Notes: generated by a model not told the origin, from the sequence alone. Counted from the stretch's first letter, positions 1 to 11,385 are shown. The stretch is 54,528 nt of DNA from Gemella cuniculi DSM 15828 (GCF_000425665.1 NZ_AUDW01000018.1:1-54528); one strand, 5' to 3'. Program-made: numbers and translations.

Positions 1-2085
1 ATACTCTCTTTGATCTACATCAAATGGATATTCATCTTTAAATTTAACTTTTACATGTAAGCTGTATCGTTTAAATTTGTGTCCTCCGTATTGTCCTTCT
101 TTTACTGTTTCTGTATTTACTCCTGGTAATGTCGGTATATCCGCTACCACTATGGTACGTTCTTTGTTAGTTTGTGGGTCAGTATCTTTTACTTTCCTTA
201 TTTCAAAATTAGTTAATTTTTCTCCAGTTAAAGTATCTGTAACATACGCATCTAGTACTTCTAGGCGATAGTTTACTGGATCAACCAACATAGCATTCTT
301 TTCCATATTTAATGGAATATTGTTCATTCTGTAGTCTACTTTATAACTAAATTCTTCTTGTACTTCTCCTAAATTTGCTGCATAAGATTGTCTTTTTGGT
401 AAAATCGGATCTTGTATTTCACCTTTATCGTTTGATGCGTCTGTATCTGTAATTGATTTTTTTACATTTGGATAACAGTATTTAAGTGAGTTTACTTCTA
501 CTTTTTCAGTATCTTTTGAACCTATCTCATCAGTTTGGTAATCTCCTACTTTAAAACGTCCTACTAGTTGCCCTACTTCTCTTTGTTCTTTACCAGGAAC
601 ATAATCATCTGGTGGAGTTTGTTCATCTTCTTCTTTTAATTCAGGTGCTTCTTCCGTTCTTACTAGTTCATAGTCGAATTTATTTTTTCCTGGATTAAAC
701 GCTGCTTCTGGCACTGAAATAGTAACTTTATTTCCTTCTTGTGAGACTTTTCCACGAATTTGCGTTTTACTATCAGTCAAATCTTCAACTACTTGTTTTT
801 CATTTATAGTTACCGACTTAACTCTATATCCTTCAGTAACTGTAAATTCCCCATTAACATTTTCTTTTACTAAGGCATTTCCTACAGCAGAAAGAACCTT
901 ATTGGCAAATTCATCTATATTATTTTGTTCATTTACATAAAATGTAGCTTTTTTACCATTAACCATTTTATCAGGAGAGGCTATCGATTTTAATGCACTA
1001 GAAAAAATGTCTTGAACCGAATGATCATCACCAATATTTACACTAGTTCCTGAAAAACCTTCTTTATAAGCTGTGTAATACTGATTTTCTCTTGATAAAC
1101 CAACAACATCTTCCCAAAAACCAACAACCACTGAGCCATTTTTCCCAACTGCCTCTTGAAGATCTTTCCCTACTTCAGACAATTCTTTAGCACGTGCAGT
1201 AATATTTTGAGATGCTTCTGTAGTCGTACTTAAATTCCACTGTGTACGCAAAATACTATTTCTCCAACCACTATATTGAATAACAACATTACCATTATCA
1301 TCCATTACACCATTAGCTACACCATCTGTAATTACTAAAAATACAGTTTTTCGCTCATTTTTCATTTGTGCTTGACTAACAGTCACCTTATTTTTATAAT
1401 CTTGAATTACTTTTTTGATAGCTGGTACTGTTGGTGTCCCGCCACCTACTACTATATTATCTATAAAATTGTGTATATCTCTTGAATTTGATACTAAACC
1501 TGTACTTTCTACTTTAAATTTTGTGCTATTTTCCCAAACTCCATATTGACTGTCCCCTGTGAAATTACTATCTGATTTATAAATATTTCTACTATAGTAT
1601 GTATTACCATATCTATAATATGTTGTTTCATAATCATCGTAAATTCTATAACCATCTAATCCTTGAAAACTTGCCACCATAACTCTATCCGATGTTTCTT
1701 GATTATCAGTAAATACTAATCTTGGAGTTTCTGAATCATATTTATTAGCTTCTACTGGTGTAGTTAAAGTTTTTAATGCCTCTTTTACTCCACTTATAGT
1801 ATTTTGAAAAGATCCACTTGCATCTTGTAATATTACCAAATCTATAGGTTTTCTAGGTAATTTCCAATTAGTTTCTTGTGTTGTTTTTATATTTAATTCA
1901 CAACCATTTTGATGAATTTGTACATTTGCATCTTTTGAAGTAATATTAGTTACCTTACCTTCAGTACCAGTACTTTCAGCTTTTGCTGTATTTATTGGTT
2001 GAATATAGCCATTAAACATTGTAAAAATTAATGAAAAAGCTAAAAACGTTGAATATAACTTTTTCGATATATTTTTATATTTCAT
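1..2085 (-). CDS. vWA-domain secreted surface protein, C-terminus cut by window edge
   Basis: The minus strand is open from an ATG at 2085 (RBS AAAGGA) to the left edge, giving 695 codons with no stop. The N-terminus is a signal peptide with a likely AKA cleavage site after residue 36. A von Willebrand type A domain follows: DASGS at 88-92 fits the DxSxS MIDAS motif, Thr217 lies in GGGTPT, and Asp254 in VITDG, so the metal site looks intact. The rest is beta-rich with Lys/Glu/Pro segments, as in pilus-tip adhesins. The missing end probably carries an LPXTG anchor (inference). The gene lies 39 bp downstream of the G5-repeat protein gene with no visible terminator between, so the two are probably co-transcribed. 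Likely role is adhesion or matrix binding; the ligand is unknown. Confidence 0.85.
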   Translation of the reverse strand, partial: MKYKNISKKLYSTFLAFSLIFTMFNGYIQPINTAKAESTGTEGKVTNITSKDANVQIHQNGCELNIKTTQETNWKLPRKPIDLVILQDASGSFQNTISGVKEALKTLTTPVEANKYDSETPRLVFTDNQETSDRVMVASFQGLDGYRIYDDYETTYYRYGNTYYSRNIYKSDSNFTGDSQYGVWENSTKFKVESTGLVSNSRDIHNFIDNIVVGGGTPTVPAIKKVIQDYKNKVTVSQAQMKNERKTVFLVITDGVANGVMDDNGNVVIQYSGWRNSILRTQWNLSTTTEASQNITARAKELSEVGKDLQEAVGKNGSVVVGFWEDVVGLSRENQYYTAYKEGFSGTSVNIGDDHSVQDIFSSALKSIASPDKMVNGKKATFYVNEQNNIDEFANKVLSAVGNALVKENVNGEFTVTEGYRVKSVTINEKQVVEDLTDSKTQIRGKVSQEGNKVTISVPEAAFNPGKNKFDYELVRTEEAPELKEEDEQTPPDDYVPGKEQREVGQLVGRFKVGDYQTDEIGSKDTEKVEVNSLKYCYPNVKKSITDTDASNDKGEIQDPILPKRQSYAANLGEVQEEFSYKVDYRMNNIPLNMEKNAMLVDPVNYRLEVLDAYVTDTLTGEKLTNFEIRKVKDTDPQTNKERTIVVADIPTLPGVNTETVKEGQYGGHKFKRYSLHVKVKFKDEYPFDVDQREY

Positions 2086-2124
2086 AATTTATCCTTTCTT
2101 ATAAAATTTAAATCTCCCAAAAAT

Positions 2125-3699
2125 TTATTTTTGTTTATCTTTTCTTCTAAGTGCAACCAATACACCTGCTGTCAAGAATACTACTATCCCTGCAAGAATA
2201 TTGCTATTTACTTCTATCCCCGTATTTGGTAAAACTTTACTATCTATTTTTTTCAAAATGCGACTGTTAGATACTTCTGTCCCTGTTGCTTTTATTTTTT
2301 CAATATTTTCTTTCTCTTTTATCCCCATATATGTAACCTCATCTACTGGAGCAACCTCTACTTCTCTTTTAGTTTCAGTTCGTGAAGTTTCTTTTCCATC
2401 TTTGTAAGTCACTGTATATATTACTTTTGCTGTTCCTTCTACCCCTCGCTCTACTCTTGTTTTTTCTTTTTCAAGATTTGAGTCTTCTTTTTTCACTTTA
2501 TTGTATGGTACTTTTACTGTTTGTACTTCTTCTTTAGTAGTTACTACTGGAGTTGTTGGAGTTGGATTAATACTTTTTTCTTTGGTTCCTACTAATACTA
2601 CTCTATTAACTGGGGCTGTTGTCTGTTCTTCTTTTACTTTTTTTCTTGTTCCAGGTATTTCTTTTTCATTTTTAAATTCTGCTTCATAAGTTGTAGTCAG
2701 TATACCTTTTTTCCCTGCTGTTTTTTCTACCTTTTTACCTTTTTCTAATGTTAGGTCTTTTTCCTCTAATTCTTTAAACTCAATTTCTTTATTTTCAGTA
2801 AATTGTCTAATTTCAATTTTTTCAGGAATTTCTTTTGTCCCTACATATATAACTTCATCTACTGGAGCAACCTCTACTTCTCTTCTAGTTTCAGTTCGTG
2901 AAGTTTCTTTTCCATCTTTGTAAGTCACTGTATATGTTACTTTCGTTGCTCCTTCTACTCCTCGCTCTACTCTTGTTTTTCCTTTTTCAAGATTTGAGTC
3001 TTCTTTTTTCACTTTATTATATGGTACTTTTACTGTTTGTACTTCTTCTTTTATAGTGATTGCTGGAGCAATAGTATCTTCTTTTGCTCCAATAAGTTTA
3101 ATTTCATATATTGGTTCTATTATTCTTGTTCGTTTTACTTCTTTACGACTGTCTTTTTGTTCCTCTCCATTTTTAAAGACAGTTTCGTATTCAACTGCAT
3201 CTTGTCCTTTTTGACCTTCTTGTTGTATGTATACTTTACCTTTTTCTAAAGTTATATCTTCTACAGTTTTAATCTCAAAATCTACATCTTCTTTTACATA
3301 AATTTTTCTATTTTCGTATAAGTCTCCTGTCGGTGGCGTTGGATCTACTAAAGGCGATTTACCTAGCCAAGTTAGTATAGCATTATAACGAGAAATTAAA
3401 GCAGATCTTTTATTTTTATTTGTGATTTTTGATATTGCATTTAAACTCTCCGCATCATAATCTATAATTTCTCCAGCTTCTTTCTTATCATCATTATTCT
3501 TAACTTCTTCTAACTCTGAAATAATTCTCTCTGCATCTTTAATCAATTTAAGCTGCTGACTATCTGGAATATCCTCATCTGCGGGAATATTCTCCTCAGC
3601 AATAGCATAAGAATTCTTTGGAGTATCAACAGTTATCATTACTCCATTTAACAACAAAACTGTACCTGCAAAAATTGCAAGATTTTTTTTATTTTTCAT
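2125..3699 (-). CDS. LPXTG-anchored surface protein with four G5-like domains
   Basis: A 524-residue wall protein. It has a signal peptide (about 1-33), a charged helical region (about 38-115), four G5-like repeats (about 130-207, 217-291, 295-373, 389-463) and a sortase signal with LPNTG at 490-494, a hydrophobic segment and a KDKQK tail. G5 domains occur in wall proteins that bind N-acetylglucosamine polymers, zinc or matrix. Repeats 2 and 4 are almost identical at DNA level, pointing to recent duplication. RBS AAAGGA precedes the ATG. It is the first gene of a likely two-gene operon with the vWA protein. No sortase gene is present in the window. The exact function is not known. Confidence 0.9.
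   Translation of the reverse strand: MKNKKNLAIFAGTVLLLNGVMITVDTPKNSYAIAEENIPADEDIPDSQQLKLIKDAERIISELEEVKNNDDKKEAGEIIDYDAESLNAISKITNKNKRSALISRYNAILTWLGKSPLVDPTPPTGDLYENRKIYVKEDVDFEIKTVEDITLEKGKVYIQQEGQKGQDAVEYETVFKNGEEQKDSRKEVKRTRIIEPIYEIKLIGAKEDTIAPAITIKEEVQTVKVPYNKVKKEDSNLEKGKTRVERGVEGATKVTYTVTYKDGKETSRTETRREVEVAPVDEVIYVGTKEIPEKIEIRQFTENKEIEFKELEEKDLTLEKGKKVEKTAGKKGILTTTYEAEFKNEKEIPGTRKKVKEEQTTAPVNRVVLVGTKEKSINPTPTTPVVTTKEEVQTVKVPYNKVKKEDSNLEKEKTRVERGVEGTAKVIYTVTYKDGKETSRTETKREVEVAPVDEVTYMGIKEKENIEKIKATGTEVSNSRILKKIDSKVLPNTGIEVNSNILAGIVVFLTAGVLVALRRKDKQK
2341..2535 (-). repeat. G5-repeat DNA duplication, copy 2 (encodes G5 domain 4)
   Basis: About 195 nt nearly identical to 2857-3051, offset exactly 516 nt (172 codons), so the duplication preserves frame. 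It encodes the stretch from EEVQTVKVPY to EVAPVDEV. Confidence 0.85.
2857..3051 (-). repeat. G5-repeat DNA duplication, copy 1 (encodes G5 domain 2)
   Basis: Partner of 2341-2535. The two copies differ at only a few positions and could recombine, changing the number of G5 domains. Confidence 0.85.
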
Positions 3700-3729
3700 T
3701 ATTTATTCCTTTCATAATATCTTAATTTC

Positions 3730-3806
3730 AACACATATTTTCTCAAACAGAGAAGCGAGCGATAATTTTATTAAAAATCATCGCCTCGCTCCTTTATTTA
3801 TGTGTT
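3730..3806 (-). promoter_or_regulatory. Long imperfect hairpin in the 5' leader of the G5 protein gene
   Basis: Outer arms AACACATA (3730-3737) and TATGTGTT (3799-3806) are perfectly complementary. An inner stem pairs AGCGAG/CGAT (from 3754) with ATCG/CTCGCT (to 3790). The element ends about 12 nt before the Shine-Dalgarno of the gene starting at 3699. A TATAAT-like box (minus) lies at 3861-3866 without a clear -35. The rest of 3700-4009 is A/T-rich with no gene seen. A role in translation or mRNA stability is inference. Confidence 0.45.
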
Positions 3807-3937
3807 ATAAATGCTAGTGATATAACTAGTTGTTAGATATATTTAAATTAATCTTTATATATTATAACTTATCTATATGAAATTAAGGTGAAATTATAGA
3901 TTTTTTTAAAAATTTTATTTACTATTAGTAATAAATA

Positions 3938-3981
3938 AAAAAGACTACATCCATTGTTGTTTATTGAATGTAATCTCTTTT
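3938..3981 (-). terminator. Rho-independent terminator after the thioredoxin-like gene
   Basis: On the minus strand AGATTACATTC pairs, with G-U wobbles, with GGATGTAGTCT. The stem is followed by six T residues and lies about 30 nt past the stop at 4010. Confidence 0.7.
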
Positions 3982-4009
3982 ATAAGGTTATCTTTAATAT
4001 TAACTTAAT

Positions 4010-4573
4010 TTACTCTTTAATTAAGTTTTCAATTTCACTTTGTAAGGTATCTAAAGTTGTGTAATTAGCTGTATGTATTACTTTTACATCACCTTTTTTA
4101 TTTGTAATATATGTGGTAGGAATAGATTTTACTTTTAAGATATCTGTTGTATTTTTTGATGTACGATAATACGGAAAATCATAATTGTTTTTTTTCATAT
4201 ATTCTGATGCTTTACTAACTGTCTCTCTTTCACCATCAACTGCATTTATTAAAACAAAGTTAACTTTATCTGAATATTTTTTATATAATTTTTGAATTTC
4301 TGGTAATTGTTTTTGACAATCAGGACACCAACTAGCCCATACCATAATGTATGTTGGCTTATCATTCATAAAATCAGAAATTTTCTTTTCTTGATTATCT
4401 TTATCTATAAATGATATTTCTGGTATTTTTTTATCTTTAAATTGTAAAAGCTCTTGTGAAATATTTTCTTCTTTTTTATTAACCGTATTTTTTGTTTCTT
4501 GCGAATATAAAAATATCGCTCCTACTGATATTATAATAAATATAAATGCCACAATAATAATATTTTTTTTCAT
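4010..4573 (-). CDS. Membrane-anchored thioredoxin-like (TlpA/ResA-type) protein
   Basis: 187 residues from the ATG at 4573, preferred because GAGG lies 6-7 nt upstream; the ATG at 4588 has its AAAAGGA only 2-3 nt away. Residues 4-24 form an N-terminal membrane anchor. A thioredoxin fold follows, with WASWCPDC placing the redox cysteines at 83 and 86 and a cis-proline region SIPTTY near the C-terminus. The family works outside the membrane, reducing or isomerising disulfides, for example in cytochrome maturation or repair of oxidised surface proteins. The gene is monocistronic, with its own promoter (4615-4643) and terminator. There is no CcdA or MsrAB neighbour to indicate a substrate. Confidence 0.88.
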   Translation of the reverse strand: MKKNIIIVAFIFIIISVGAIFLYSQETKNTVNKKEENISQELLQFKDKKIPEISFIDKDNQEKKISDFMNDKPTYIMVWASWCPDCQKQLPEIQKLYKKYSDKVNFVLINAVDGERETVSKASEYMKKNNYDFPYYRTSKNTTDILKVKSIPTTYITNKKGDVKVIHTANYTTLDTLQSEIENLIKE

Positions 4574-4614
4574 TGTATACCTCTTCATTTCCTTTTAAAT
4601 TTTAACTACTGACT

Positions 4615-4643
4615 ATAATATTAATAAACAGCATTATTGTCAA
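4615..4643 (-). promoter_or_regulatory. Sigma-A promoter of the thioredoxin-like gene
   Basis: TTGACA (4643-4638) and TATTAT (4620-4615) on the minus strand, spaced by 17 nt, about 40 nt upstream of the start codon. Confidence 0.8.
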
Positions 4644-5087
4644 GTATTATGATGTATTTATACTTAATAATTTGTATTTTTATGTTTTATTTATTATCTT
4701 CTTTTATTATTGGCTATTTATATCATTTTTTCATACAATTAGAATTACAAATTTCTTCATCTTTCTTCATCGTCTTTTCTTTCCTTAAAAATATATTGAT
4801 TTTTTCCCTATCGTATGTGTTTTTCACTTTATTATGCGGTTAAAACTAGAGCATCCTCGTTGCTTCGCTCCTCGAAATTACTTCACAGGAGGTTATAACA
4901 GTCTGTCACTTTTGTGCATATTTACATGCGATAATCTTGACGAATCTTCGACTCTTAAAATTTTAACGTGTTTCTCGCAGTTTTGACTATACTTTCTTTT
5001 TCTCCTTTGAAAGTAAGTCTTCGTTGTGTACTTTGTACGTAAGAATTTTCTCGTACCTTTGGCACTTGAAATCCTAACGTACAAAGC
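4644..5087. other. Non-coding stretch with repeat-like sequence
   Basis: No convincing gene is seen. From about 4850 the composition shifts to less A/T-rich sequence than the neighbouring spacers, with the phrase CTCGTTGCTTCGCTCCTCG at 4857-4875. The stretch ends in a 19-bp near-perfect inverted repeat (5031-5086). It looks like a small mobile or dispersed element, or the remnant of one; this is inference. Confidence 0.4.
5031..5086. repeat. Inverted repeat with 19-bp arms
   Basis: Arms at 5031-5049 and 5068-5086 share CTTTGTACGT, then AG and ATTT, with only three mismatches. The loop is 18 nt. The right arm abuts the terminator of the ribosomal operon. Confidence 0.75.
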
Positions 5088-5117
5088 AAAAAAGACTACC
5101 TTGCCTGGTAATCTTTT
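5088..5117 (-). terminator. Terminator of the rpsJ-rplQ operon
   Basis: On the minus strand AAAAGATTACC, a 6-nt loop, then GGTAGTCTTTTTT. It is the first strong terminator downstream of rplQ, about 200 nt past the stop codon. Confidence 0.75.
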
Positions 5118-5317
5118 AAAGTATAATTAGATTTTAATTTTCAAAGGGACAAAAGGTATATCCTAGCACTTGCTAGGATACGTTAGAGCTAGACGTCGTA
5201 GCCTTTTACTACGCATTTCAAGCACTCTTTTGCCAAAAAAATTAGTTTAAATTGTTGTATGTGTTGTTTAGTTGTGTGTGTATGTAGTATGTGTTATTGT
5301 TGTATGAAAAATTTTTA
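5118..5317 (-). other. 3' untranslated region of rplQ with CA-rich tract and hairpins
   Basis: On the transcribed strand a roughly 55-nt tract (5252-5307) is made almost only of A, C and T with CA/ACA repeats and should be unstructured. It is followed by small perfect hairpins: CGTAG/CTACG (5197-5213) and TATCCTAG/CTAGGATA (5159-5180). No coding sequence is seen. Confidence 0.5.
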
Positions 5318-5686
5318 TTAAACTAATTCTATAATAGCTGTTTCTGCACCATCACCTTTACGTGGTCCTACACGTAAAATACGAGTGTATCCACCATTAC
5401 GGTCTGCATATTTAGGTGCTACTTCTTCAAATAATTTTTTAAGAGCTAATTGACTCTTACCTTCTTCAGTTGCTACTGCAACAGGTTGGATAAACTTAGC
5501 TGCATTACGTCTTGCTGCTAAATCACCTTTTTTACCTAATGTAATCATTTTTTCTGCTAATGAACGAACTTCTTTCGCTCTAGTAACAGTTGTTTCAATT
5601 CTACCGTGTACAAGTAGAGCTGTTACTAAGTTTCTTAACATCGCTTTACGGTGAGCTGATGTACGTCCTAATTTTCTGTAACCCAT
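5318..5686 (-). CDS. rplQ: 50S ribosomal protein L17
   Basis: 122 residues, full bacterial length, opening with [20 protein letters not shown], the L17 signature. L17 binds 23S rRNA near the exit of the peptide tunnel. It is the last gene of the operon, 21 bp after rpoA, as usual in Bacilli. The ATP-binding genes of the ECF transporter (ecfA) that often follow in Bacillus are absent here; the operon ends in a terminator. Confidence 0.98.
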   Translation of the reverse strand: MGYRKLGRTSAHRKAMLRNLVTALLVHGRIETTVTRAKEVRSLAEKMITLGKKGDLAARRNAAKFIQPVAVATEEGKSQLALKKLFEEVAPKYADRNGGYTRILRVGPRKGDGAETAIIELV

Positions 5687-5707
5687 TAGTGTGCCTCCTT
5701 GTTAGTT

Positions 5708-6649
5708 TTATTCTTCTTTAAAACCTAGTTCTAATTCTTGAAGTTTAATTTTAACTTCTTCTAACGATTTACGTCCTAGATTTCTTACTTTTATCATTTC
5801 TTGTTCTGTTTTGTTAGCTAATTCTTGAACAGTATTTATTCCTGCACGTTTTAAGCAGTTATAACTACGAACTGATAAATCAAGTTCTTCTATAGTCATT
5901 TCTAACATTTGAACTTTATTATCCTCTTCTTTAGCTATCAATATATCAGCAGCTTTTGCTTCTTCTGACATTTCCATAAATAATTCTAAATGAGAAATTA
6001 ATATTTTTGATGCTAATGCTAAAGCATCGTTAGCTGTAATCGTACCATTTGTAGTAACATCTAAAATAAGTTTGTCAAAGTCTGTACTTTGTCCTACCCT
6101 AGTTTTTTCTACTGTGTAGTTAACTTTAGTTACTGGTGTATAAATTGAATCAATTGGAATAACACCGATTGGTAAGTCACGTCTTTTGTTTCCATCAGCT
6201 GGAACAAATCCACGACCTTTACCTACATAGATAAGCATCTCAAATTGTCCATCTTCAGCTACTGTTGCAATGTGTTGATCGGCATTGATTACTTCAATAT
6301 CAGAATCAATAGCAATATCTTCTGCAGTAACTACTGCTGGACCTTTTACATTGATTGATACTATTTTTTCTTCATCAGAATGTACTTTAAAGGCAATATT
6401 TTTAACGTTCATAATAATTTCTGTAACGTCTTCTACTACACCTTTAATAGCCTGAAATTCATGTTGAACACCTTGAATATCTATACTTCTTGCTGCTGCT
6501 CCTGGTAATGATGAGATTAACATCCTTCTCAATGAATTACCTAATGTAGTTCCGTAACCACGTTCTAATGGTTCTACTACAAAGCGACCAAATCTTTTGT
6601 CTGTTGATTCTTCAATGATTTGAATTTTTGGTTTTTCTATTGCTAACAT
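5708..6649 (-). CDS. rpoA: DNA-directed RNA polymerase alpha subunit
   Basis: 313 residues, the normal Bacilli length. The N-terminal domain (about 1-230) has the assembly motif [14 protein letters not shown] and dimerises to seed beta/beta-prime assembly. A linker leads to the C-terminal domain (about 245-313) with [14 protein letters not shown] and [11 protein letters not shown], the helix-hairpin-helix surface that contacts UP elements and activators. It lies between rpsK and rplQ in the usual alpha-operon place and starts at ATG with a GGAGG-type RBS. Confidence 0.98.
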   Translation of the reverse strand: MLAIEKPKIQIIEESTDKRFGRFVVEPLERGYGTTLGNSLRRMLISSLPGAAARSIDIQGVQHEFQAIKGVVEDVTEIIMNVKNIAFKVHSDEEKIVSINVKGPAVVTAEDIAIDSDIEVINADQHIATVAEDGQFEMLIYVGKGRGFVPADGNKRRDLPIGVIPIDSIYTPVTKVNYTVEKTRVGQSTDFDKLILDVTTNGTITANDALALASKILISHLELFMEMSEEAKAADILIAKEEDNKVQMLEMTIEELDLSVRSYNCLKRAGINTVQELANKTEQEMIKVRNLGRKSLEEVKIKLQELELGFKEE

Positions 6650-6684
6650 TATGTTAAACCTCCTAAATTTAGTCTACGCAATTA

Positions 6685-7074
6685 TTATACACGACGACGT
6701 TTAGGTGGGCGACATCCATTGTGAGGAACTGGAGTTACGTCTTTGATTGATGTAACTTCTAATCCAGCAGATTGTAATGCACGAATAGCTGCTTCACGTC
6801 CTGCACCTGGACCTTTTACTGTTACATCTACATATTTCATTCCGTGTTCCATAGCTTGTTTTGCTGCTGCTTCACTTGCCATTTGTGCTGCGAATGGAGT
6901 AGATTTTCTAGAACCTTTGAATCCTAGTGCTCCTGCACTTGACCATGATACTGCGTTACCATGTTCATCTGTAATTGTTACTATTGAGTTATTAAATGTA
7001 GAACGAATGTGTGCTATACCGTTTTGTATATTTTTTTTCACACGACGTTTACGTGATTGTTGTTTACGAGCCAT
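6685..7074 (-). CDS. rpsK: 30S ribosomal protein S11
   Basis: 129 residues, complete, with the conserved core [17 protein letters not shown] and the basic end [12 protein letters not shown]11 sits on the 30S platform near the E site. It is 35 bp upstream of rpoA and 25 bp after rpsM in the alpha-operon order. Confidence 0.98.
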   Translation of the reverse strand: MARKQQSRKRRVKKNIQNGIAHIRSTFNNSIVTITDEHGNAVSWSSAGALGFKGSRKSTPFAAQMASEAAAKQAMEHGMKYVDVTVKGPGAGREAAIRALQSAGLEVTSIKDVTPVPHNGCRPPKRRRV

Positions 7075-7099
7075 AGTTTTGTTTCTCCTCCTATCCTAA

Positions 7100-7465
7100 T
7101 TATTTTTTCTTGTTCGCAACTGTTTTCTTAGGACCTTTTCTAGTACGAGAGTTATTTTTAGTATTTTGCCCTCTTACTGGAAGTCCACGACGGTGACGAA
7201 TACCTCTATAACATCCGATTTCCATTAGACGTTTGATGTTTAATGAAACTTCACGACGAAGGTCACCTTCTGTTTTGTAGTTATCTACGATTTCACGAAT
7301 TTTATCTAGTTGTTCACCTGATAAGTCTTTTACTCTTATATCTTCAGAAACTCCAGCTTCTTTTAAGATTTTTTGAGCAGTTTTTAAACCTATACCATAT
7401 ACATAAGTTAATGATATAACAACTCGTTTTTCACGAGGAATATCAACTCCTGCTATACGTGCCAT
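7100..7465 (-). CDS. rpsM: 30S ribosomal protein S13
   Basis: 121 residues starting [21 protein letters not shown]. The helix-two-turn-helix region and the basic C-terminal tail ([16 protein letters not shown]) that reaches tRNA at the A and P sites are present. S13 forms head bridges to the 50S subunit. It follows rpmJ by 22 bp. Confidence 0.98.
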   Translation of the reverse strand: MARIAGVDIPREKRVVISLTYVYGIGLKTAQKILKEAGVSEDIRVKDLSGEQLDKIREIVDNYKTEGDLRREVSLNIKRLMEIGCYRGIRHRRGLPVRGQNTKNNSRTRKGPKKTVANKKK

Positions 7466-7487
7466 TAAGTTTGCACCTCCTAATTAA

Positions 7488-7601
7488 TTATCCTTGTTTT
7501 TGTTTATGTTTTGCGTTTTCGCAAATCACTAATACTTTACCACCACGACGAATTACTTTACATTTGTCACAGATTTTTTTTACTGATGGTCTTACTTTCA
7601 T
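7488..7601 (-). CDS. rpmJ: 50S ribosomal protein L36 (zinc-binding form)
   Basis: A 37-residue gene read directly from the minus strand: [20 protein letters not shown] and so on, ending HKQKQG. Cys11, Cys14, Cys27 and His32 make the zinc-binding (C+) type. An RBS (GGAGG) precedes the ATG at 7601. It lies between infA and rpsM as in other Bacilli. Confidence 0.96.
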   Translation of the reverse strand: MKVRPSVKKICDKCKVIRRGGKVLVICENAKHKQKQG

Positions 7602-7627
7602 CGTTATTTCCTCCTTGAGTTTATAAC

Positions 7628-7843
7628 TTACTTGAATCTATAAGTTATTCTACCTTTTGTCAGGTCATACGGACTCATTTCTACTGTAACTTTATCCCCT
7701 GGTAAAATTCTTATATAATTCATTCTGATTTTTCCAGAAACATGAGCTAAAATAATATGACCATTTTCTAATTCTACTTTAAACATTGCATTCGGCAAGT
7801 TTTCTACTACTAAACCTTCTACTTCAATGACATCTTTTGCCAT
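7628..7843 (-). CDS. infA: Translation initiation factor IF-1
   Basis: 71 residues (a single OB fold), starting [10 protein letters not shown] and containing the conserved [22 protein letters not shown]-1 blocks the 30S A site during initiation. It follows adk by only 15 bp; the methionine aminopeptidase gene map that lies between them in Bacillus is missing, as is common in Lactobacillales. Confidence 0.98.
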   Translation of the reverse strand: MAKDVIEVEGLVVENLPNAMFKVELENGHIILAHVSGKIRMNYIRILPGDKVTVEMSPYDLTKGRITYRFK

Positions 7844-7858
7844 ATCTTTCCTCCCTGA

Positions 7859-9821
<1,963 letters not shown>

Positions 9822-9822
<1 letters not shown>

Positions 9823-10262
9823 TATAGCACCTCGCAGACTCCACCAGCTGCTTCAATAGCTTCTTTTGCTGAAGATGAGAATTTATGAGCTTGAACAGTT
9901 AATTTTTTCTCTAATTTTCCGTTAGCTAATACTTTAACACCTGAAAGTTCTTTTTTAATAACTTTTTCTTCTAGTAATAAAGCAGGTGATACTACTGTTC
10001 CCTCTTCAAATTTATTTAAATCCGCTAGATTAACAACTGCATACTCTTTTCTGTTGATATTGTTAAATCCACGTTTTGGAATACGTCTGAATAGTGGATT
10101 TTGTCCACCTTCAAATCCTGGGCGAACTCCACCGCCACTACGTGCTTTTTGTCCTTTTTGACCGCGACCACTTGTTTTACCATTTCCTGATCCAATCCCA
10201 CGACCTACTCTATTACGTTCTTTACGAGAACCTTCAACTGGTTGTAATTCATGTAATTTCAT
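9822..10262 (-). CDS. rplO: 50S ribosomal protein L15
   Basis: 146 residues. The glycine/arginine-rich N-terminal extension ([20 protein letters not shown]) threads into 23S rRNA. The C-terminal globular part ends [10 protein letters not shown]. The stop codon overlaps the secY start by one base. Confidence 0.98.
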
Positions 10263-10290
10263 TTAGACTAGCACCTCCTTGTATTAATAA

Positions 10291-10467
10291 TTATTTTTCT
10301 TCTACTGTCACTAAGTGTGAAACTTTATTAATCATACCACGAATCGCAGCATTATCTTTGTGTTCTACTGTTTGGTGCATTTTTTTTAGACCAAGAGCTT
10401 CAACAACTTTTCTTTGATTCTTTGGACGACCAATAGTACTACGAGTTAGGGTTACTTTTAATGTCAT
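10291..10467 (-). CDS. rpmD: 50S ribosomal protein L30
   Basis: 58 residues read directly from the minus strand: [20 protein letters not shown] through HLVTVEEK. The length and the [10 protein letters not shown] motif are typical of bacterial L30. RBS GAGGAGGG lies before the ATG at 10467. It sits between rpsE and rplO as expected. Confidence 0.97.
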   Translation of the reverse strand: MTLKVTLTRSTIGRPKNQRKVVEALGLKKMHQTVEHKDNAAIRGMINKVSHLVTVEEK

Positions 10468-10483
10468 TTTCTTGTCCCTCCTC

Positions 10484-10981
10484 TTATCCTAATAATTCTT
10501 CTACAGATTTTCCACGTAAAGCAGCTACATGTTCTACTGTTTGTAATCTTGTTAATCCTTCGATTGTAGCACGAACCATGTTAATTGGTGTGTTAGAACC
10601 TAGAGATTTTGATAAGATATTTGAAATACCTGATAATTCTAATACGGCACGAACTGGACCACCGGCAATAACCCCAGTACCAGGTGCAGCTGGTTTAATT
10701 AATACTGAACCTGCTCCAAATTGACCAGTGATTTCGTGAGGTATTGTTCCATTAACTACTGGTACAGTAATTAAATTGTGTTTTGCAGCTTCAACTGCTT
10801 TTTTAATTGCATCTGGTACTTCTTGAGCTTTACCAGTACCAAATCCCACGCGACCATTTTTGTCACCTACTACTACTAAAGCAGAGAAACGAAAACGACG
10901 TCCACCTTTAACAACTTTAGCTACACGACGAACGGCAACTACGCGTTCTTCAAATTCTTTTTTGATTTCTTCTTGACGCAT
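10484..10981 (-). CDS. rpsE: 30S ribosomal protein S5
   Basis: 165 residues. The N-terminal double-stranded RNA-binding domain contains [18 protein letters not shown], the loop where spectinomycin resistance maps; the sequence looks wild type. The C-terminal half has [17 protein letters not shown]5 contributes to decoding accuracy together with S4. It lies 20 bp downstream of rplR. Confidence 0.98.
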   Translation of the reverse strand: MRQEEIKKEFEERVVAVRRVAKVVKGGRRFRFSALVVVGDKNGRVGFGTGKAQEVPDAIKKAVEAAKHNLITVPVVNGTIPHEITGQFGAGSVLIKPAAPGTGVIAGGPVRAVLELSGISNILSKSLGSNTPINMVRATIEGLTRLQTVEHVAALRGKSVEELLG

Positions 10982-11001
10982 CTACTTATTTCCCTCCTTT
11001 A

Positions 11002-11358
11002 TTAGAATACTAGTCCGTTTTCACGTGCTGCTTCAGCTAATGCTTTAACACGTCCGTGATATAAGTATCCTCCACGGTCGAAAACAACTTTTGTAATTCC
11101 TTTTTCTTTTGCTACTTCTGCGATTAGTTTTCCAACTTCTTTAGCTGCTTCTACACTTGATTTTGATACATTTTCAAGTTTTAATGAAGATGCTTGTGCT
11201 AATGTAACACCTTTAGTGTCATCAATGATTTGTGCATAAATATTTGTGTTTGAACGATATACGTTTAAACGTGGTACTTCAGCAGTTCCTTGAACTTTAA
11301 CGCGTACTCTTGCGTGTCTTTTTTTACGAACTTTATTTTTATCAAGTTTCGTAATCAT
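11002..11358 (-). CDS. rplR: 50S ribosomal protein L18
   Basis: 118 residues, with the basic start [13 protein letters not shown] and the core [26 protein letters not shown]18 carries 5S rRNA into the large subunit with L5. Standard position between rplF and rpsE. Confidence 0.98.
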   Translation of the reverse strand: MITKLDKNKVRKKRHARVRVKVQGTAEVPRLNVYRSNTNIYAQIIDDTKGVTLAQASSLKLENVSKSSVEAAKEVGKLIAEVAKEKGITKVVFDRGGYLYHGRVKALAEAARENGLVF

Positions 11359-11385
11359 ATTTGAAACACTCCTTTCTGTTATCTA

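Noticed and set aside
4637-4843. 68-residue hydrophobic frame, plus strand
   Set aside because: TTG start without RBS in A/T-rich DNA overlapping the promoter of the opposite gene; hydrophobic text is expected from T-rich sequence.
4893-5084. 63-residue frame, minus strand
   Set aside because: Lies within the repeat-like stretch and inverted repeat, has no RBS, and its composition is not protein-like.
6743-7099. 118-residue frame antisense to rpsK
   Set aside because: Shadow of a highly conserved ribosomal gene; no RBS.
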